Below are positions 1 through 10,138 of a stretch of 64,000 nucleotides of DNA, piece after piece. Numbering within the stretch: position 1 is the stretch's first letter; the number at the start of each line of letters is the position of its first letter. The stretch spans positions 40,884,011 to 40,948,010 of the forward strand of contig CP154957.1 of assembly GCA_039621445.1 (NCBI GenBank). Reading direction: 5' to 3'. A model generated the notes under the pieces. It searched no databases and was not told where the DNA came from. It saw nothing but the letters and a program-made list of their open reading frames with translations. The translations under genes and the position numbers were made by a program. The stretch is from Euglena gracilis (Eukaryota; Euglenida; Euglenophyceae; Euglenales).

Positions 1-73
1 GAAGACCCCCCTATGTTTGCAAATAATAATAAATAATGCCTGTTGATTCGGGTTCTTAATTGATGTTGAATCT

Positions 74-409
74 TTATCTGCCAATATTTGGATTGTCTCC
101 TGAGATGGTTTCTGTGAAGACAGGTGCACTTCGTTTTGGATAATAAGAAACCCATATTTCACTGGAATAGTGTTCCCATCCCATATCACCCAAACCCAAT
201 TCACAAACAGTATCGCAAATACAAAAAAACTCTTTCTTGGGAGGGAGTTGAGCAAGAATCCGTTTTGTAAACCTATGCCCTAATGTGACGAATATTGGAA
301 GAACGGACTTCGATCCTGTGAATAATGCATCCATGAACACTCTCGAGCATCGTCGGATCTCGTTGTTCAAAAACTGCTCTCTGGCTTCGGTTGGCTTGAC
401 AGACACCAT
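74..409 (-). CDS. Hypothetical protein, 111 codons, unrecognised
   Basis: An open frame runs from an ATG at 407-409 to a TAA at 74-76. Its amino-acid composition is balanced, with hydrophobic, aromatic and charged residues mixed in a way not typical of the nearby repeats, for example the stretches RRCSRVFMDALFTGSKSV and MGWEHYSSEIWVSYYPK. I recognise no domain, signal peptide or membrane segment. No second conserved gene is adjacent; the sequence upstream of the ATG (410-700) changes to GC-richer spacer. It could be a small host gene, one exon, or a fragment of a transposase. The upstream TTG in frame would add only three codons, so the ATG was chosen. Confidence 0.4.
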   Translation of the reverse strand: MVSVKPTEAREQFLNNEIRRCSRVFMDALFTGSKSVLPIFVTLGHRFTKRILAQLPPKKEFFCICDTVCELGLGDMGWEHYSSEIWVSYYPKRSAPVFTETISGDNPNIGR

Positions 410-780
410 TAAGGCCAAAATGACAAAAAGAACAAAAAAAACAAAACGATGGCGGCTTCCGATTTATGTGCCTCCCTCCTGCCATTTTTGGGTCCTGCGA
501 ATAGTTGCTTTCGAAGGCATTTGCACTATGAAAAGGAGTTGTACCCAAAGGCACACGTTGCATAAGCGATTCCGTTGTTTTTCCCACAGCCCCAAAGGAG
601 GATGCGGAAGGAGGGTACTCGCGAGCACTCTCCTCCGGAACATCCGGCCCTTCACCTCCCCTCCGGAGCAACCCTCCCCTGCCACCGGGGCCCCAAACTA
701 ATCCCTTACAGCTGAGTCCGAAGCGAAGCGATGGCACTCTCACAGCAAAGCCCCTGGCCCTGTGGGGGCAATCGGACCAG

Positions 781-1014
781 CAATTCCCCCGCCGCCTGCC
801 CCCCCCCCACCCCCCGGCACCGGGGAGGACACCGCCCGAGTGCCGGCCGCCGGTGGGGCCCTGGGGGGGCCCCGGGGCGGACCCCCTGCGGGCAGCGGCG
901 GTGCTGCAGCCCACCGCGGCGGCCGTCGACCCCATCCTGCCCGTCCCCACCCTGCCGCACGAGTTCAGCTTCCAGTCCCAGCAGTCCTTCGGCCGCAAGG
1001 GCCCCGCCAAAGAA
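781..1014 (+). CDS. Candidate GC3-rich host exon, product unknown
   Basis: In the frame starting at 781, codons from about 890 to 1,014 have almost only G or C in the third position and read as a plausible protein (DPLRAAAVLQPTAAAV, then PHEFSFQSQQSFGRKG). The first part is proline-rich and contains C-runs, so its limits are uncertain. The same codon style appears in the block at 5,828-6,018, which suggests a common host coding style. No start codon or clear splice donor was found. It may be one exon of a gene whose other exons lie outside recognisable signal, or a decayed coding relic. Confidence 0.35.
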
Positions 1015-1934
1015 CGATCAGGGGGAGGCCCGGGGGCAGTCCCGCGAACCCACAGGATTTCCCATCTCCCCTTAGGTCCATGATTGACGGAGTGCAACTG
1101 AGTTTGGGGTGTTCACTCCACCGAGATGGGCGAGACGGTTGTCCAGCCAGCAGGCCATTTATTTTGAAATGGTGACAAATGCCTGATTGGTTCAAATGAC
1201 CCCTTAGGTGTGTCGGCAAGCAGCCACCAATTTCACCGGCTGGTTTGCTAGATATGTTGGCTGCAGTTGAGGTATCAAAACACCTTGGACCTTCTTCATG
1301 AATGAGCTGAGGCGCACAGACTACTGGACCTACCTGCACGCAAGGGGTGGAGATCGCAGCACATTTTGTCTAATTTTAGCACATTTTTTGTGCATTTCTT
1401 CACATTTCCACAAAAACACGCATTTTTCTGCCCATTTTTTCCATTTTTTGATTTCTCCCCTGGCTGGCGATTTGGATGCGCCAGGAAGCCCCAGGGTGTT
1501 TATTGAGCGGTGGCTTTTGTAGGGGGGAGGGGAGTCAGACCACCCCAGGGGGGGGGTCTAGACCACCCCTCCTCCCCCTTCGGACGGGGGGGGGGGGGGG
1601 GTCCAGGACCCCCCGGGGACCCAAAAAAAAAAGCGCGGAAAAGCCGAAAAACTCTGGTGTACATTTTGACCGATTTTTCAAAAAAAAATGCGTGAAAATT
1701 TCACGCCATTTTTGGGCCGTTTTCAAGGCCAAGAATCAAAAAAATTCCGGCGCAGGCTCGGGTTACCAGTTTTGTGTACACAGGCCGACAATGGGAGAAG
1801 TCGTGGGCCGTGATGCAATCGGTGGTGTTGTAGACTCGAAATGCATGAATCAGCAGTTACTCGCCGGGGATGTGACATGGGATATTGCAGGCACGGCGAG
1901 GCACAAGAAGAAGAGACGTGAAACATCTGGACAA
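1015..1934. other. No gene seen; homopolymer-rich spacer
   Basis: This stretch holds a poly-G run near 1,580-1,602 flanked by C-rich sequence and A-runs (1,622-1,632 and 1,680-1,690). I see no reading frame that looks coding. Confidence 0.5.
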
Positions 1935-1954
1935 CGTCTGCATCTTGAATAACA

Positions 1955-3226
1955 TTCAATCTTGTCCGGTGTCTGAATCTTGTCCAATGTCAACGTCTTG
2001 TCCAGTATTTGCATATTGTGTGGTCTCTGCACCTTGTCCAGCATGTACATCTTGTCCAACATCTGCATCTCGTCCAATATGTGCATCCACTGCATCTTGT
2101 CCAGCATATGCATCTTGTCCAGCATCCGCATCTTGTCCAGCATCTGCAACCACTGCATGTTGTCCAGCATCTGCATCTTTTCCAACATCTACAACCAATA
2201 CATCATGTCTAGCATTTGCATGTTGTCCAAGAAACTGCGATTGAAGCTCTGCGAACTGGTCTGCAGCAGGAACATTTCTGGTTTTGTTGTTCTGGAGTTC
2301 TGAGATTTGCTTTGGCTAATTTCAACATCTGCATCTTGTCCAGCATCTGCGTCCACGACATCTTGTCCAGCATCTGCATCTTGTCCAGTGTCCACATTTT
2401 GTCCAGCATCTGCATCTCGTCCAGCATCTGCAACCACTGCATCTTGTCCATCATCTGCATCTTGTCCAACATCTGCATTTTGTCCAGCATCTGCATCTTG
2501 TCCAGCATCTCCGTCCACTACATTTTGTCCAGCATCTGCATCTTGTCCAGCATCTGCATCCATGACATCTTGTCCAGCATCTGCATCTTGTGCAACATTT
2601 GCATTTTGTCTAGCATCTGCATCTCATCTAGTATCTGCGTCCACGACATCTTGTCCTGCATCTGCATCTTGTCCAGCGTCTGCATTTTGTCCAGCATCTG
2701 CATCTCGTCCAGTGCCTGCGTCCACTGCATTTTGTCCAGCATCTGCATCTTGTCCAGCATCTGCGTCCACGACATGTTGTCCTGCATCTGCATCTTGTCC
2801 GGCGTCTGCATTTTGTCCAGCATCTGCATCTCGTCCAGCATCTGCAACCACTGCATCTTGTCCGGCGTTTGCATCTTGTCCAGCGTCTGCATTTCGTCCA
2901 GCATCTGCATCTTGTCCAGCATCTACGTGCACGACATCTTGTCCAGCTGCATCCTGTCCAGCGTCTGCATTTTGCCCAGCATCTGCATCTCGTCCAGTAT
3001 CTCCGTCCACTGCATTTTGTCGAGCATCTGAATCTTGTCTAGCATCTCCGTCCACTGCATTTTGTCCAACATCTGCATCTTGTCCAGCATCTGCATCCAC
3101 GACATCTTGTCCAGCATCTGCATCTTGTGCAGCGTTTGCATTTTGTCTAGCATCTGCATCTCGTCTAGGATCTACGTCCACGACATCTTGTCCTGCATCT
3201 GTATCTTGTACAGCGTCTGTATTTTG
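1955..3226. repeat. 18-bp minisatellite, about 1.27 kb
   Basis: Tandem copies of an 18-bp unit close to CATCTTGTCCAGCATCTG fill the whole interval, with occasional variant spacers such as GCGTCCACGACATC. Because the unit is a multiple of three and lacks stop codons in most frames, several long open frames appear on both strands (CPASAS repeats on +, MQMLDK repeats on -). These are a by-product of the repeat and not genes. Confidence 0.95.
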
Positions 3227-3460
3227 ACCCAAATTAGCCCATTATTTGCCCAAATCAATGCAAATTAGCCGAAATTAGCAAACAAAACAAAACCATTTTG
3301 CAAAAAAGCCAAGATGGGTGAAATGGGAGGCTGGGAGGCAACATAGAGCTTAATTGAAGCCAAAAATGACTTTATTCGGCCAGAATTGTACCTAATTATT
3401 TGCCGTGCAAAAAAAAGGGTCATGTGAAATCCAAAGTGGTGTTTGTTTGGCTGTGCCCGG

Positions 3461-3650
3461 AGGGGGAGGGGGGAGGGGGAGGGGGGAGGTGGGCGTGGGG
3501 ATGGCCTGGGGGGAGGGGGCACTGCAGCCCACTCCCCTCCGACCCCACCCCACTTCCCCTCTCCCACCCTACCCCCCCCCCCTCCGGGACCCCCCCCTCC
3601 CCCCACCCCCTTCCCTCTCCCAATACCCCCTCCCCCCTCCCCTACTCCCT
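3461..3650. repeat. Purine tract followed by pyrimidine tract
   Basis: A G-rich run of GGGGAGGGGG type (3,461-3,520) is followed by a C-rich run of CCCCTCCC type (3,530-3,645). The two can pair as a large imperfect hairpin or form triplex or quadruplex structures. No coding potential is credible here. Confidence 0.7.
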
Positions 3651-3699
3651 AATAACAACATCCTTTTGTGTGGACAAAATTTGGCGGACAAAGCGTAAA

Positions 3700-3870
3700 T
3701 AGCAAACGGGTAAACGGTGAAAGCAAATTCAGGCGGACATGGCGTCTTTGTGGCGAATGGACAAATGGTTTTCAACAAATCGGCAGACACAGCGTACGGG
3801 AAAACCGTAAAAGCAAAATCAGGCGGACATGGCGTCTTTGTGGTAAATAGATAAATGGTTTTCAATTCTT
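3700..3870. repeat. 90-bp tandem duplication
   Basis: The block containing AGGCGGACATGGCGTCTTTG at 3,731 recurs at 3,821 with the same flanking order (an ACGGG/AAACGGT block before, TAAATGGTTTTCAA after). The spacing is 90 bp. A third weak copy of the start (TTGGCGGACAAAGCG) lies at 3,681. Confidence 0.85.
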
Positions 3871-3984
3871 TCTGCAATTGGCGGGGCATGGCATAAATAG
3901 CAAACAAACAAACGTCATTTGTGTGTGTAAATATATAACGGATGCAAAGATGGAGGGTTGAACATGGCCTGTGTACAAAATTGG

Positions 3985-4232
3985 TTACCTGCCGGAGGCT
4001 CCTTGAGGCTCCAGGGAGGCTCCAGGAGGCTCCTCAGGTAACCAGCCTCCCTGGAGCCTCCTTTTTAGGGAGCCTCCAGGAGGCTCCAGGGAGGCTCCAG
4101 GGAGGCTCCAGGGAGGCTCAGGTAACCAGCCTCCAGGGAGGCTCCTTTTTAGGGAGCCTCCAGGAGGCTCCAGGGAGGCTCCAGGGAGGCTCAGGTAACC
4201 AGCCTCCCTGGAGCCTCCCTGGAGGCTCCAGG
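3985..4232. repeat. GGAGGCTCC array with AGGTAACC spacers
   Basis: About 20 copies of GGAGGCTCC or its complement GGAGCCTCC occur in short tandem order, broken by AGGTAACCAGCCTCC modules at about 4,036, 4,120 and 4,192. The word and its complement alternate, so the array can fold on itself. Confidence 0.85.
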
Positions 4233-4837
4233 TAACCAAAAGTGAGGATTCCAAATTTTCTGGGACCCCCCCCCAGGGGGGTTGGCTTTGGACCCTGGTG
4301 CCTGCTGACCAAGTCAGTTTTCTCTTGGAAATAGCCATTTTCGGGCCCGGCGACTTTGGCACCGGGGGTGTGCTATAGCACTACCCACCCCAAAACCCGA
4401 CCCCCCCCCACAGAAATGCGAGTCCTGCCTGCCCATGGCACCCGGGGGGGGGGGTGCGCACTTCCTTAAAAAGAAGCCTGTTGGCCACTGTGGGGCTTTT
4501 ATTGGTTGAATTGTTAGCAACTTTGGGCATTACTGTCCATTTTTGTTCCTTTTGGCCAGTTTGCCAATCATTTTTTTATTCATCATCATCGGGCTATTTT
4601 TTTTTGGCAATTTCCCGCCAGTTTTGGAATTCAGATGCTTTGAGACTTAGCACTCTTCCTTGGTGCACGGTACATTCAAACAAACAAACAGTCCTTAAAT
4701 TCTGCCATCAGGTCGCAACATGTCCCAATAACCTTGACCGTTTGCTCCTTTGGGCTAGAAATAACCTTTTCATTTGCGGTCGACCTATTAGATACAGGGG
4801 GGGGGGAATGCAACTTGGCCCTTCAAATTATGCAAGT

Positions 4838-5150
4838 CAAAAAAATGCAAAAAAAATGCAAAAAAATGCAAAAAATGCAAAAAAAATGCAACTTGTATGA
4901 AAACCTTGAGAAAAAGCTGGAATATGACAGAGCTTTGCTGCCTAAAATCAAAAAAATTTTCCAGGGCAAAATATTTTATGTAAAAAATGCAAAAAAATGC
5001 AAAAAAATCCAAACATACGGCAACCAACTGCAAAAAAATTTTCCAGGGCAAAATATTTTATGCAAAAAAATGCAAAAAAATGCAAAAAAATGCAAATTTC
5101 TGGAAAACCTGATTATGCAAAAAAAATGCAAATTATGCAAGTTGCATTTC
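4838..5150. repeat. AAAAAATGC array
   Basis: Short A-runs ending in TGC are repeated many times. The phrase TTTTCCAGGGCAAAATATTT occurs twice inside (4,959 and 5,040). The open frames here are lysine/asparagine-rich repeat artefacts. Confidence 0.85.
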
Positions 5151-5374
5151 CCCCCCCCTGTTAGATAGCATAAAGTCGCCTGTCAAATTTTGTTGTTTTT
5201 CTTGAGTTATCTCACATATTTTAAACCTTCTTCTGAAATGAATCATTCTCCCCCCAAGCCTTGAACTTTCCCAGCATCAGGTTCTGGTTGCCCAACACCA
5301 GCCACCTGTTCTTCAATTCACCAGGAATAAAACAAGTGGGGAGATGGGATGATGACCATGCAATTTTTTACCGA

Positions 5375-5665
5375 CCCCCCGGGGGGGAGGGGGGTCACTC
5401 CACTTTTCGAAAACCAGTCAGTCACTTTTTTTCAGGAAACCAGTCAGTCACTACCCCCGAGGGGGGGGGGGTCGCACTCTGTTTGAATCTGAACCCAATC
5501 TGAACCCACAAAGAAATTTGACCAAAAACACGAAAAAAGGCCAAAAAAAATTCCAGCGCCTTTGGCGCCGGGTCACTTTAGTGGCTTTTTGTCGACCCTC
5601 CCCCGGGGGGGTCCGAGCCAAAAACCAGTCAGTCACTCCAAAAAAACCAGTCACCCACCCCCCAA
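5375..5665. repeat. CCAGTCAGTCACT repeats among C/G runs
   Basis: The word ACCAGTCAGTCACT occurs at about 5,413, 5,441 and 5,625, with a shorter relative near 5,646, each next to a C-run or G-run. A related sequence with the same GACCCACCCCCCGGGGG core lies at 17,540-17,570, so this is a dispersed repeat. Confidence 0.6.
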
Positions 5666-5827
5666 GGGGGGGGGTCGGCCAGTGCTTAAGCAATCGACTG
5701 ATGATGACTCTGCTGGAAATTTTTTTTGCACAGGGGAGTGGTCCAGCCCACCCTCCCCCTCGGTAGGGGGGGACGTCCAGACCACCCCTCCTCTCTCTCC
5801 TCCCCGCTCGTTTAATACCCTGAGCAG

Positions 5828-6018
5828 CCCCCTGGCCCCGCCGGTCCTCCGTCGCCTCGGACGTCCCCCGCAAGGTGCAGTTCTCCGGCGCCGCTGAGGA
5901 CGTGGAGAAGGTTCGCCGCCCGTCCGTCCTCACCCCGGATGTGTCACTCTACGCGGAGGCATTCAACCCGGGGATGAGTGCCCGGCCCCCCTCGATGGCA
6001 GGGCTGCACCCCGCGTAG
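5828..6018 (+). CDS. Candidate terminal exon of a host gene, product unknown
   Basis: After a pyrimidine-rich stretch ending in CTGAGCAG at 5,827, the frame starting at 5,830 reads 62 codons to a TAG at 6,016-6,018. Third positions are nearly all G or C (GTC CCC CGC AAG GTG CAG TTC TCC). The peptide includes RKVQFSGAAEDVEKVRRPSV and ends MAGLHPA, which looks like an ordinary soluble protein tail. An in-frame TGA at 5,821 just upstream means it must join a preceding exon by splicing if real. I do not recognise the family. The partner exon is not established; the block at 781-1,014 shares the codon style but is 5 kb away. Confidence 0.45.
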
Positions 6019-6744
6019 CCCAGGGCGGCGGTCCCAAGTGAGTTGCGGTGATGCGCCGCTGGAGGGAGGGCTTGTATGAATGCGGACATGTGCGTGCAGA
6101 GTGCACCATCAGTCCCTGTCCCCACTCACCAATTTCCACCGCTGCTTGCTTGACCCAATTCCTTTTTCAGCAAAAAAACAAAAAAAACGTCATGGAGGGT
6201 TTGGGGGAAAATTTTTTTGAAATGTTTTTTTTGGGGAAAAAGTGCATTTTTTATCTCTACAACTTTCATTTTTTTGGGTTGAAAGCATGATTTTTCGCAC
6301 CAGAAAACACAGATTTGGAAATACTTTCACACATTTGGAAAAAAAAACAACTTCACAGGGGGTGTTACCCCCCTCCCCCAACCCGACCTAAGACCCGTTT
6401 CGGCCATTTTTTCTGAAAAACTTGGCCGGTGATGCCTAATTTGACAAAATATTTCGGTAGATTTCCTAATTTTCGTTTGGGGGATTCCTATTTTGGAGCC
6501 TAAAAAGGATTTTTTCCCAAAATTTCGTTTTCGGTGATTTCTAGTCTGGCCACCGAAAATGTGACCCCCCTCGTGACCCCCCCCTGTGACCCCCCCCCGT
6601 GACCGCCCCCCCTCCTGACCCGAACCACCCGCGAAAAATTTTCTTCAAAAAAATGGTCATTTCGCGAGGAAAAAGGTCAATTTTTGCTTTTTCAAAAAAA
6701 ACATGTTTTTTGTGTTTTTTTAAAAAACGTCAACCATTGCCAGC
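6019..6744. other. No gene seen; AT-rich then C-rich spacer
   Basis: The stretch holds T-runs and A-runs (6,180-6,250), then a cluster of GTGACCCCCC words at 6,560-6,605. No coding frame looks credible. Confidence 0.5.
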
Positions 6745-7110
6745 ACACGTACAGTGTCATGCCGCTGCACAAGCTTGTTCTTCTTGCAAACAAAGCAAAC
6801 GGTCATCAAAGGGATGGAGGGCTTCACCACACAATGGGCACGGTGCTCCTGCTCAAAACCTTTGCCCCCAGCCACCATACCATCTCAGCAACAGCCAGTA
6901 CTTCGATGCTGGAATTTGTGTTCCTATGCCTTTGTTGGGCACAGTCTGGGCCCACGCTGTGGTGTGTGGCATTGATTGTAATCGCAACCGGCATCGATCT
7001 CGAGGGGGAGGGCATTCTTCAAAGTCTCCTTGCGTGCCAAGTGCACCTTCCCGGATCACCATTGTTGGCTTGCATGATCCGCTTCTGCGTCGACGGGTTT
7101 TCGCTTCTCC
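6745..7110 (-). pseudogene. Fragment H: decayed retrotransposon RLE zinc region
   Basis: On the - strand one frame reads LQSMPHTTAWAQTVPNKG, then PASKYWLLLRWYGGWG. This matches, residue by residue in pattern, the linker of the better copies (QPHAMAWAA, then LPSAEFRCLLRWYVGM at 52.3-53.0 kb). A shift of frame then gives CPLCGEALHPFDDRLLC, the counterpart of the CPKC...HHLLCC zinc motif. It is a heavily diverged, frameshifted 5'- and 3'-truncated piece of the same non-LTR retrotransposon group. The nuclease core is not preserved. Confidence 0.6.
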
Positions 7111-7197
7111 ACCCATTCTTTGAGCAGAGATCCCATTTTTTGTCTTTTTTTTAATTTCGACAAAACAGGGGTAAACAACAGAAAGTTTCAATTCACA

Positions 7198-7640
7198 GTG
7201 GGTAGCACAAGTTCACCCAACCGTGCCCCGGGCCCAGGGAAACGTTTCTTTTGGCCCTCGCCACAAGACGAACCCCCTTGTGACTCCCTGTGCCGCCACA
7301 GGTCGCGGGTTGCTTATGCTGTGGGTGTTATGTACAGAAGAGAGAAGAGTGCCGAGTAACTGTTAAGAGTGTGGAGGTTAGTGGTAAGAGGAAGATGAGC
7401 AAAGGTCACCTTCAATATATAGTGGGCGGGCAGGGGGGTGTTTGTACCTCCTTTGCCACGGGATGGCGTGTTTGTGTCGGGATTTTGCTCTTTTTGCCGT
7501 TGGATGGCCTGTGTGCGTCAGGTCCTCAGGTGGTGGGTCAGGGAGGGAGTGTCAGCAGCTTGGGCTTGGGCTGTTTTGCTCCATGGATTCATGGGTTGGG
7601 GTTAATTTTTGCCTTGGTCTCGAACATATGGCAAAAATGA
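7198..7640 (+). repeat. Dispersed repeat R, copy 1
   Basis: This copy starts near the CCCGGGCCCAGGGAAACG block and passes TTTGGCCCTCGCCACAAG, TGACTCCCTGTGCCGCCACA and GTACAGAAGAG. It reaches CACCTTCAATATATA at 7,408, followed by a GTGTTTGTACCTCCTTTGCC block. Related copies lie at 8,700-9,135 (-), 9,375-9,576 (+, first half only) and 13,612-13,740 (+, second half only). No protein is evident. It may be the 5' or regulatory part of another transposon. Confidence 0.75.
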
Positions 7641-7754
7641 CGACGGTGGCACACCAAGGAGAGGATATAGAGGAAATATATATAGTATGAAGCGGGTAGG
7701 GTTCAAGTGGAGGGGATGGGTTAACCAAGGTCAACAGGTGGTTGGCAAAGGTGT

Positions 7755-7923
7755 TTATTGGGAATACGGGAGGTGGCAACCGGCAGACAGGTCAATGTCA
7801 TTTGACAGGTTGGTGTAGAAGCTCCACACCAGTTGTTTAGAGATTTCTTTGGCCAGGGTTAGTGAGAGTCCTTGCCACACTTCTGCTTCGGTTTGGCGCT
7901 GAAGCCAACCCTCCCTTTGCCCT
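7755..7923 (-). pseudogene. Fragment F: 3' end of an RLE-type retrotransposon ORF
   Basis: The - strand reads GQREGWLQRQTEAEVWQGLS and then LTLAKEISKQLVWSF to a stop. This closely matches the C-terminal tail of fragment D (GQREGWLQRQVEANVWQGLS). An AATAAA lies on the - strand at 7,757-7,762, just after the stop. The fragment begins exactly where a TACCGGAGGGATGAAAATAC motif replaces the expected upstream coding sequence. Confidence 0.75.
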
Positions 7924-7984
7924 ACCGGAGGGATGAAAATACCGCGCCGCATTAATTACCGAATGGATTAATGCCGCTCACTGG
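7924..7984. repeat. ACCGGAGGGATGAAAATACCG motif, copy 1
   Basis: The block begins TACCGGAGGGATGAAAATAC and contains TTACCGAATGGATTAATGCC. A near-identical arrangement occurs at 10,138-10,195. Both copies abut the same codon position of the RLE reading frame, one on each side of it, so this looks like the end of an inserted element. Confidence 0.6.
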
Positions 7985-8154
7985 GCGAGTTTCCGTAACT
8001 GGCGCTCTGGGCATTTTTCTGGCACGGCGGCCGGAATTAGGATCAGGCAAAAATTAATCCGGGTCGCGGAGTGAGTTTTTTCCGGATGTTTTCCGGATCA
8101 TCGGATCCGGACAAGGAAAAGTCCCTGTCCGGATCCGATGCCGTTCGATTTTCC

Positions 8155-8712
8155 TGCCAAACAAGGCCTCATGCCATGGCCTGGACGTGTGCAGTCCCCT
8201 CTGCTGGCACAAAAACCCTTGTTCCCACAAAAGAGTTTGTTGCCCTCCTCCAATGGACGCTTGGCGCTCCTGTGGTAAAAACAGAAGAAAGCAACTCTCC
8301 TGGATGTCCTCGATGCATGAGCCCACTTGACACAGCCGGCCACCACCTCGTCTGCTGCCACCGTAACAACCTCGGCGGCACGGGGCAGTGCAAAGCTTTG
8401 TCTTGAATCTGGCACAACGAGCTGGCTTTCCTGCACGTCGAGAAGAAAAAGCTGAGGATGGAACACGACCGGGTGATGTTTTTATCTCGATTCGACGCAA
8501 ATGGTCCCGCAGCCATTGATGTCACAGTGAGGTGCATCCGCCTCCAAACAAGCCAACATAACGGCTGGGAGAGGCGGGGTGTGGAGGCCAGTGCATGGCA
8601 GGGGCTTGGAATGGCTTTGATGCGCGAGCTGGCACGACAACTGGCATGGGGACAGTGTCCTGAGCAACTGCTTGATTGCAGTAGCGCTGGTACGCATTCC
8701 CCATATTTCTGA
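8155..8712 (+). pseudogene. Fragment E: RLE domain with internal deletion
   Basis: The frame opens with RPHAMAWTCAVPSAGTKTLV and contains the zinc motif CPRCMSPLDTAGHHLVCC. A shift near 8,385 leads to RHGAVQSFVLNLAQRAGF and RPGDVF. A second shift near 8,480 gives SRFDANGPAAIDVTVR, the RPGD...D-V-T core of the restriction-like nuclease. Directly after DVTVR the sequence jumps to GWERRGVEASAWQGLGMALM, the tail equivalent to GWLQRQVEANVWQGL. About 75 codons including the KYD motif are missing. The copy is inactive. Confidence 0.8.
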
Positions 8713-9135
8713 GTGTGACTTCATCCAGATCGCTTGCCACCTCTATCACCTCTACCACCTTCGGTGGACCACACAGAACAATGGCCAGGGCCATCTTTCT
8801 TACCTGCCACACTCGGACGGCTCTGAAACCAAAAACACCAAGAAAAATCAGCAAATGACACCAACACGCCAACAGTGGCAAGCAAAGCAAACCCCCCCCC
8901 CTCTCTCCCCGCTGTATATATTGAAGATGGGACTTTCCCATTTTCCTCTAACCACTGACCGCGGGGCATGCACGGCACTCCACACAACCTTTTGTACTTT
9001 ACACCCATAGTATCTACCGGCGACCTGTGGCCGCACAGGGAGTCATGATGAGTTTCTCCTTGTGGCGAGGGCCAAAAGAGACGTCTCCATGGGCCCGGGG
9101 CACGGTCTGGGTGAAGCTGTGCTACCCGCAGTTTT
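8700..9135 (-). repeat. Dispersed repeat R, copy 2
   Basis: Read on the - strand, this copy follows copy 1 through the CCCGGGCCCATGGAGACG block, TTTGGCCCTCGCCACAAG and GTAAAGTACAAAAGG, to CATCTTCAATATATA at about 8,925 and a TTTGCTTGCCACTG block. A TTTTTGGTTTCAG acceptor-like site and a GGCAGGTAAG donor-like site follow, so part of the family may be spliced. Confidence 0.75.
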
Positions 9136-9374
9136 TTCGGCCTCACAGCGTATAAATCAGGCGTCTGGCATGTTTTATTAAAGAGGGGGGGCCTTTTCAG
9201 GCCCAGTGGCTGGAGGGGCCTTTTCAGGCCCAGGGCCTTTTCAGGCCAGTGGCGGGGTTGAGGGGGCCTTTTCAGGCCCAAAACAGCGCACAGCAGCATG
9301 GTGAAGTTCTGCAGCAGCAAGGCCAAAAAGGGCTGAGAAGCCCAAGGACTTCAGCTGCATTGTGTACTCTTTCA
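9136..9374 (+). promoter_or_regulatory. GGCCTTTTCAGGCC box cluster
   Basis: Four copies of the near-palindrome GGCCTTTTCAGGCC lie between 9,187 and 9,282. A TATAAAT occurs at 9,150. Similar boxes (GGCCTGAAAAGGCC, GGCCTTTGCAGGCC) occur at 10,208-10,265 and 10,720-10,740 before element A, and at 39,095-39,410 before element B. The position suggests a 5' regulatory region of this retrotransposon group. Function is inferred only. Confidence 0.5.
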
Positions 9375-9576
9375 CGGTGGGTAGCACAGCTTCACCCAAA
9401 CCGTGTCCCGGGCCCAGGGAAACGTCTCTTTTGGCCCTCGCCACAAGAGGAACCCCCTTGTGACTCCCTGTGCCGCCACAGGTCGCGGGTTGCTTATACT
9501 TTGGGTGCAATGTACAAAAGAGTGCAGGTAACCGTTCGGGGTGCGGTGGTTAGTGGTTAGAGGAAGATGAACAAAG
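9375..9576 (+). repeat. Dispersed repeat R, copy 3 (first half)
   Basis: The sequence from GGTGGGTAGCACAGCTTCAC to GGTTAGAGGAAGATGAACAA is close to copies 1 and 2. It stops before the CTTCAATATATA block, where the RLE coding sequence of fragment G begins instead. Confidence 0.75.
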
Positions 9577-10138
9577 GAAGCAGCCGCCACCCCAAGCACG
9601 GGCACCCGGACTTTGTTGCCTTCCGCTGAATTTCGATGCCTTTTGCGTTGGAACATTGGCATGCCGCTCACAGAGGGAGCCTCTTCTGGAAAGACACTCT
9701 GCCCAAAATGCCAAGGAACATTGGATGTTTCTGGACATCACCTGTTATGTTGCAAATTCTACAACCTTTACAAGCGACATGCAGCGGTCCAAGACTTCCT
9801 CACCTCCTTGGCTCAACGTGCCGGATTCCAAGCCAAAAAAAGAACAACGGGCTGATGACAACTCCCGCCCTGGTGATATCTTCATCTTTTGCCTTGACAG
9901 TGAGGGCCCGGTCGCCATCGACGTCACCATTCGTCACGCGCAGACCCCAAGCAACCCTCTGAGCCGTGCCACACAACTTCCGATTTGGCAAGAAAAACAA
10001 GAAGCAGACAAACACCGCAAATATGACGCAACTTGTTCGAGACGAGGTTGGCGCCTTACCCCGTTTGTGCTTGACTGCTTTGGCGGCATGGGGCAACAAG
10101 GCCGTTCTCTGATGTCCACCCTCCTCAAAGCCTTGATA
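9577..10138 (+). pseudogene. Fragment G: RLE domain of a non-LTR retrotransposon
   Basis: The reading starts at AATPSTGTRTLLPSAEF and passes the zinc motif CPKCQGTLDVSGHHLLCC and the nuclease core RPGDIF...PVAIDVTIRH. It continues through KHRKYDATCSRRGWRL and ends SLMSTLLKAL, where an ATACCGGAGGG motif interrupts it. A frame change occurs near 9,840 at an A-run. The motif order (CCHC zinc, RPGD, D-V-T, KYD) is that of restriction-like endonucleases in R2/R4/NeSL-type retrotransposons. It lacks an RT and the final tail. Fragment F carries precisely the missing tail, in opposite orientation. Confidence 0.8.

Noticed and set aside
2216-3232. Long open frames on both strands (200-306 codons)
   Set aside because: They are translations of an 18-bp minisatellite in several frames, with no non-repeat coding sequence.
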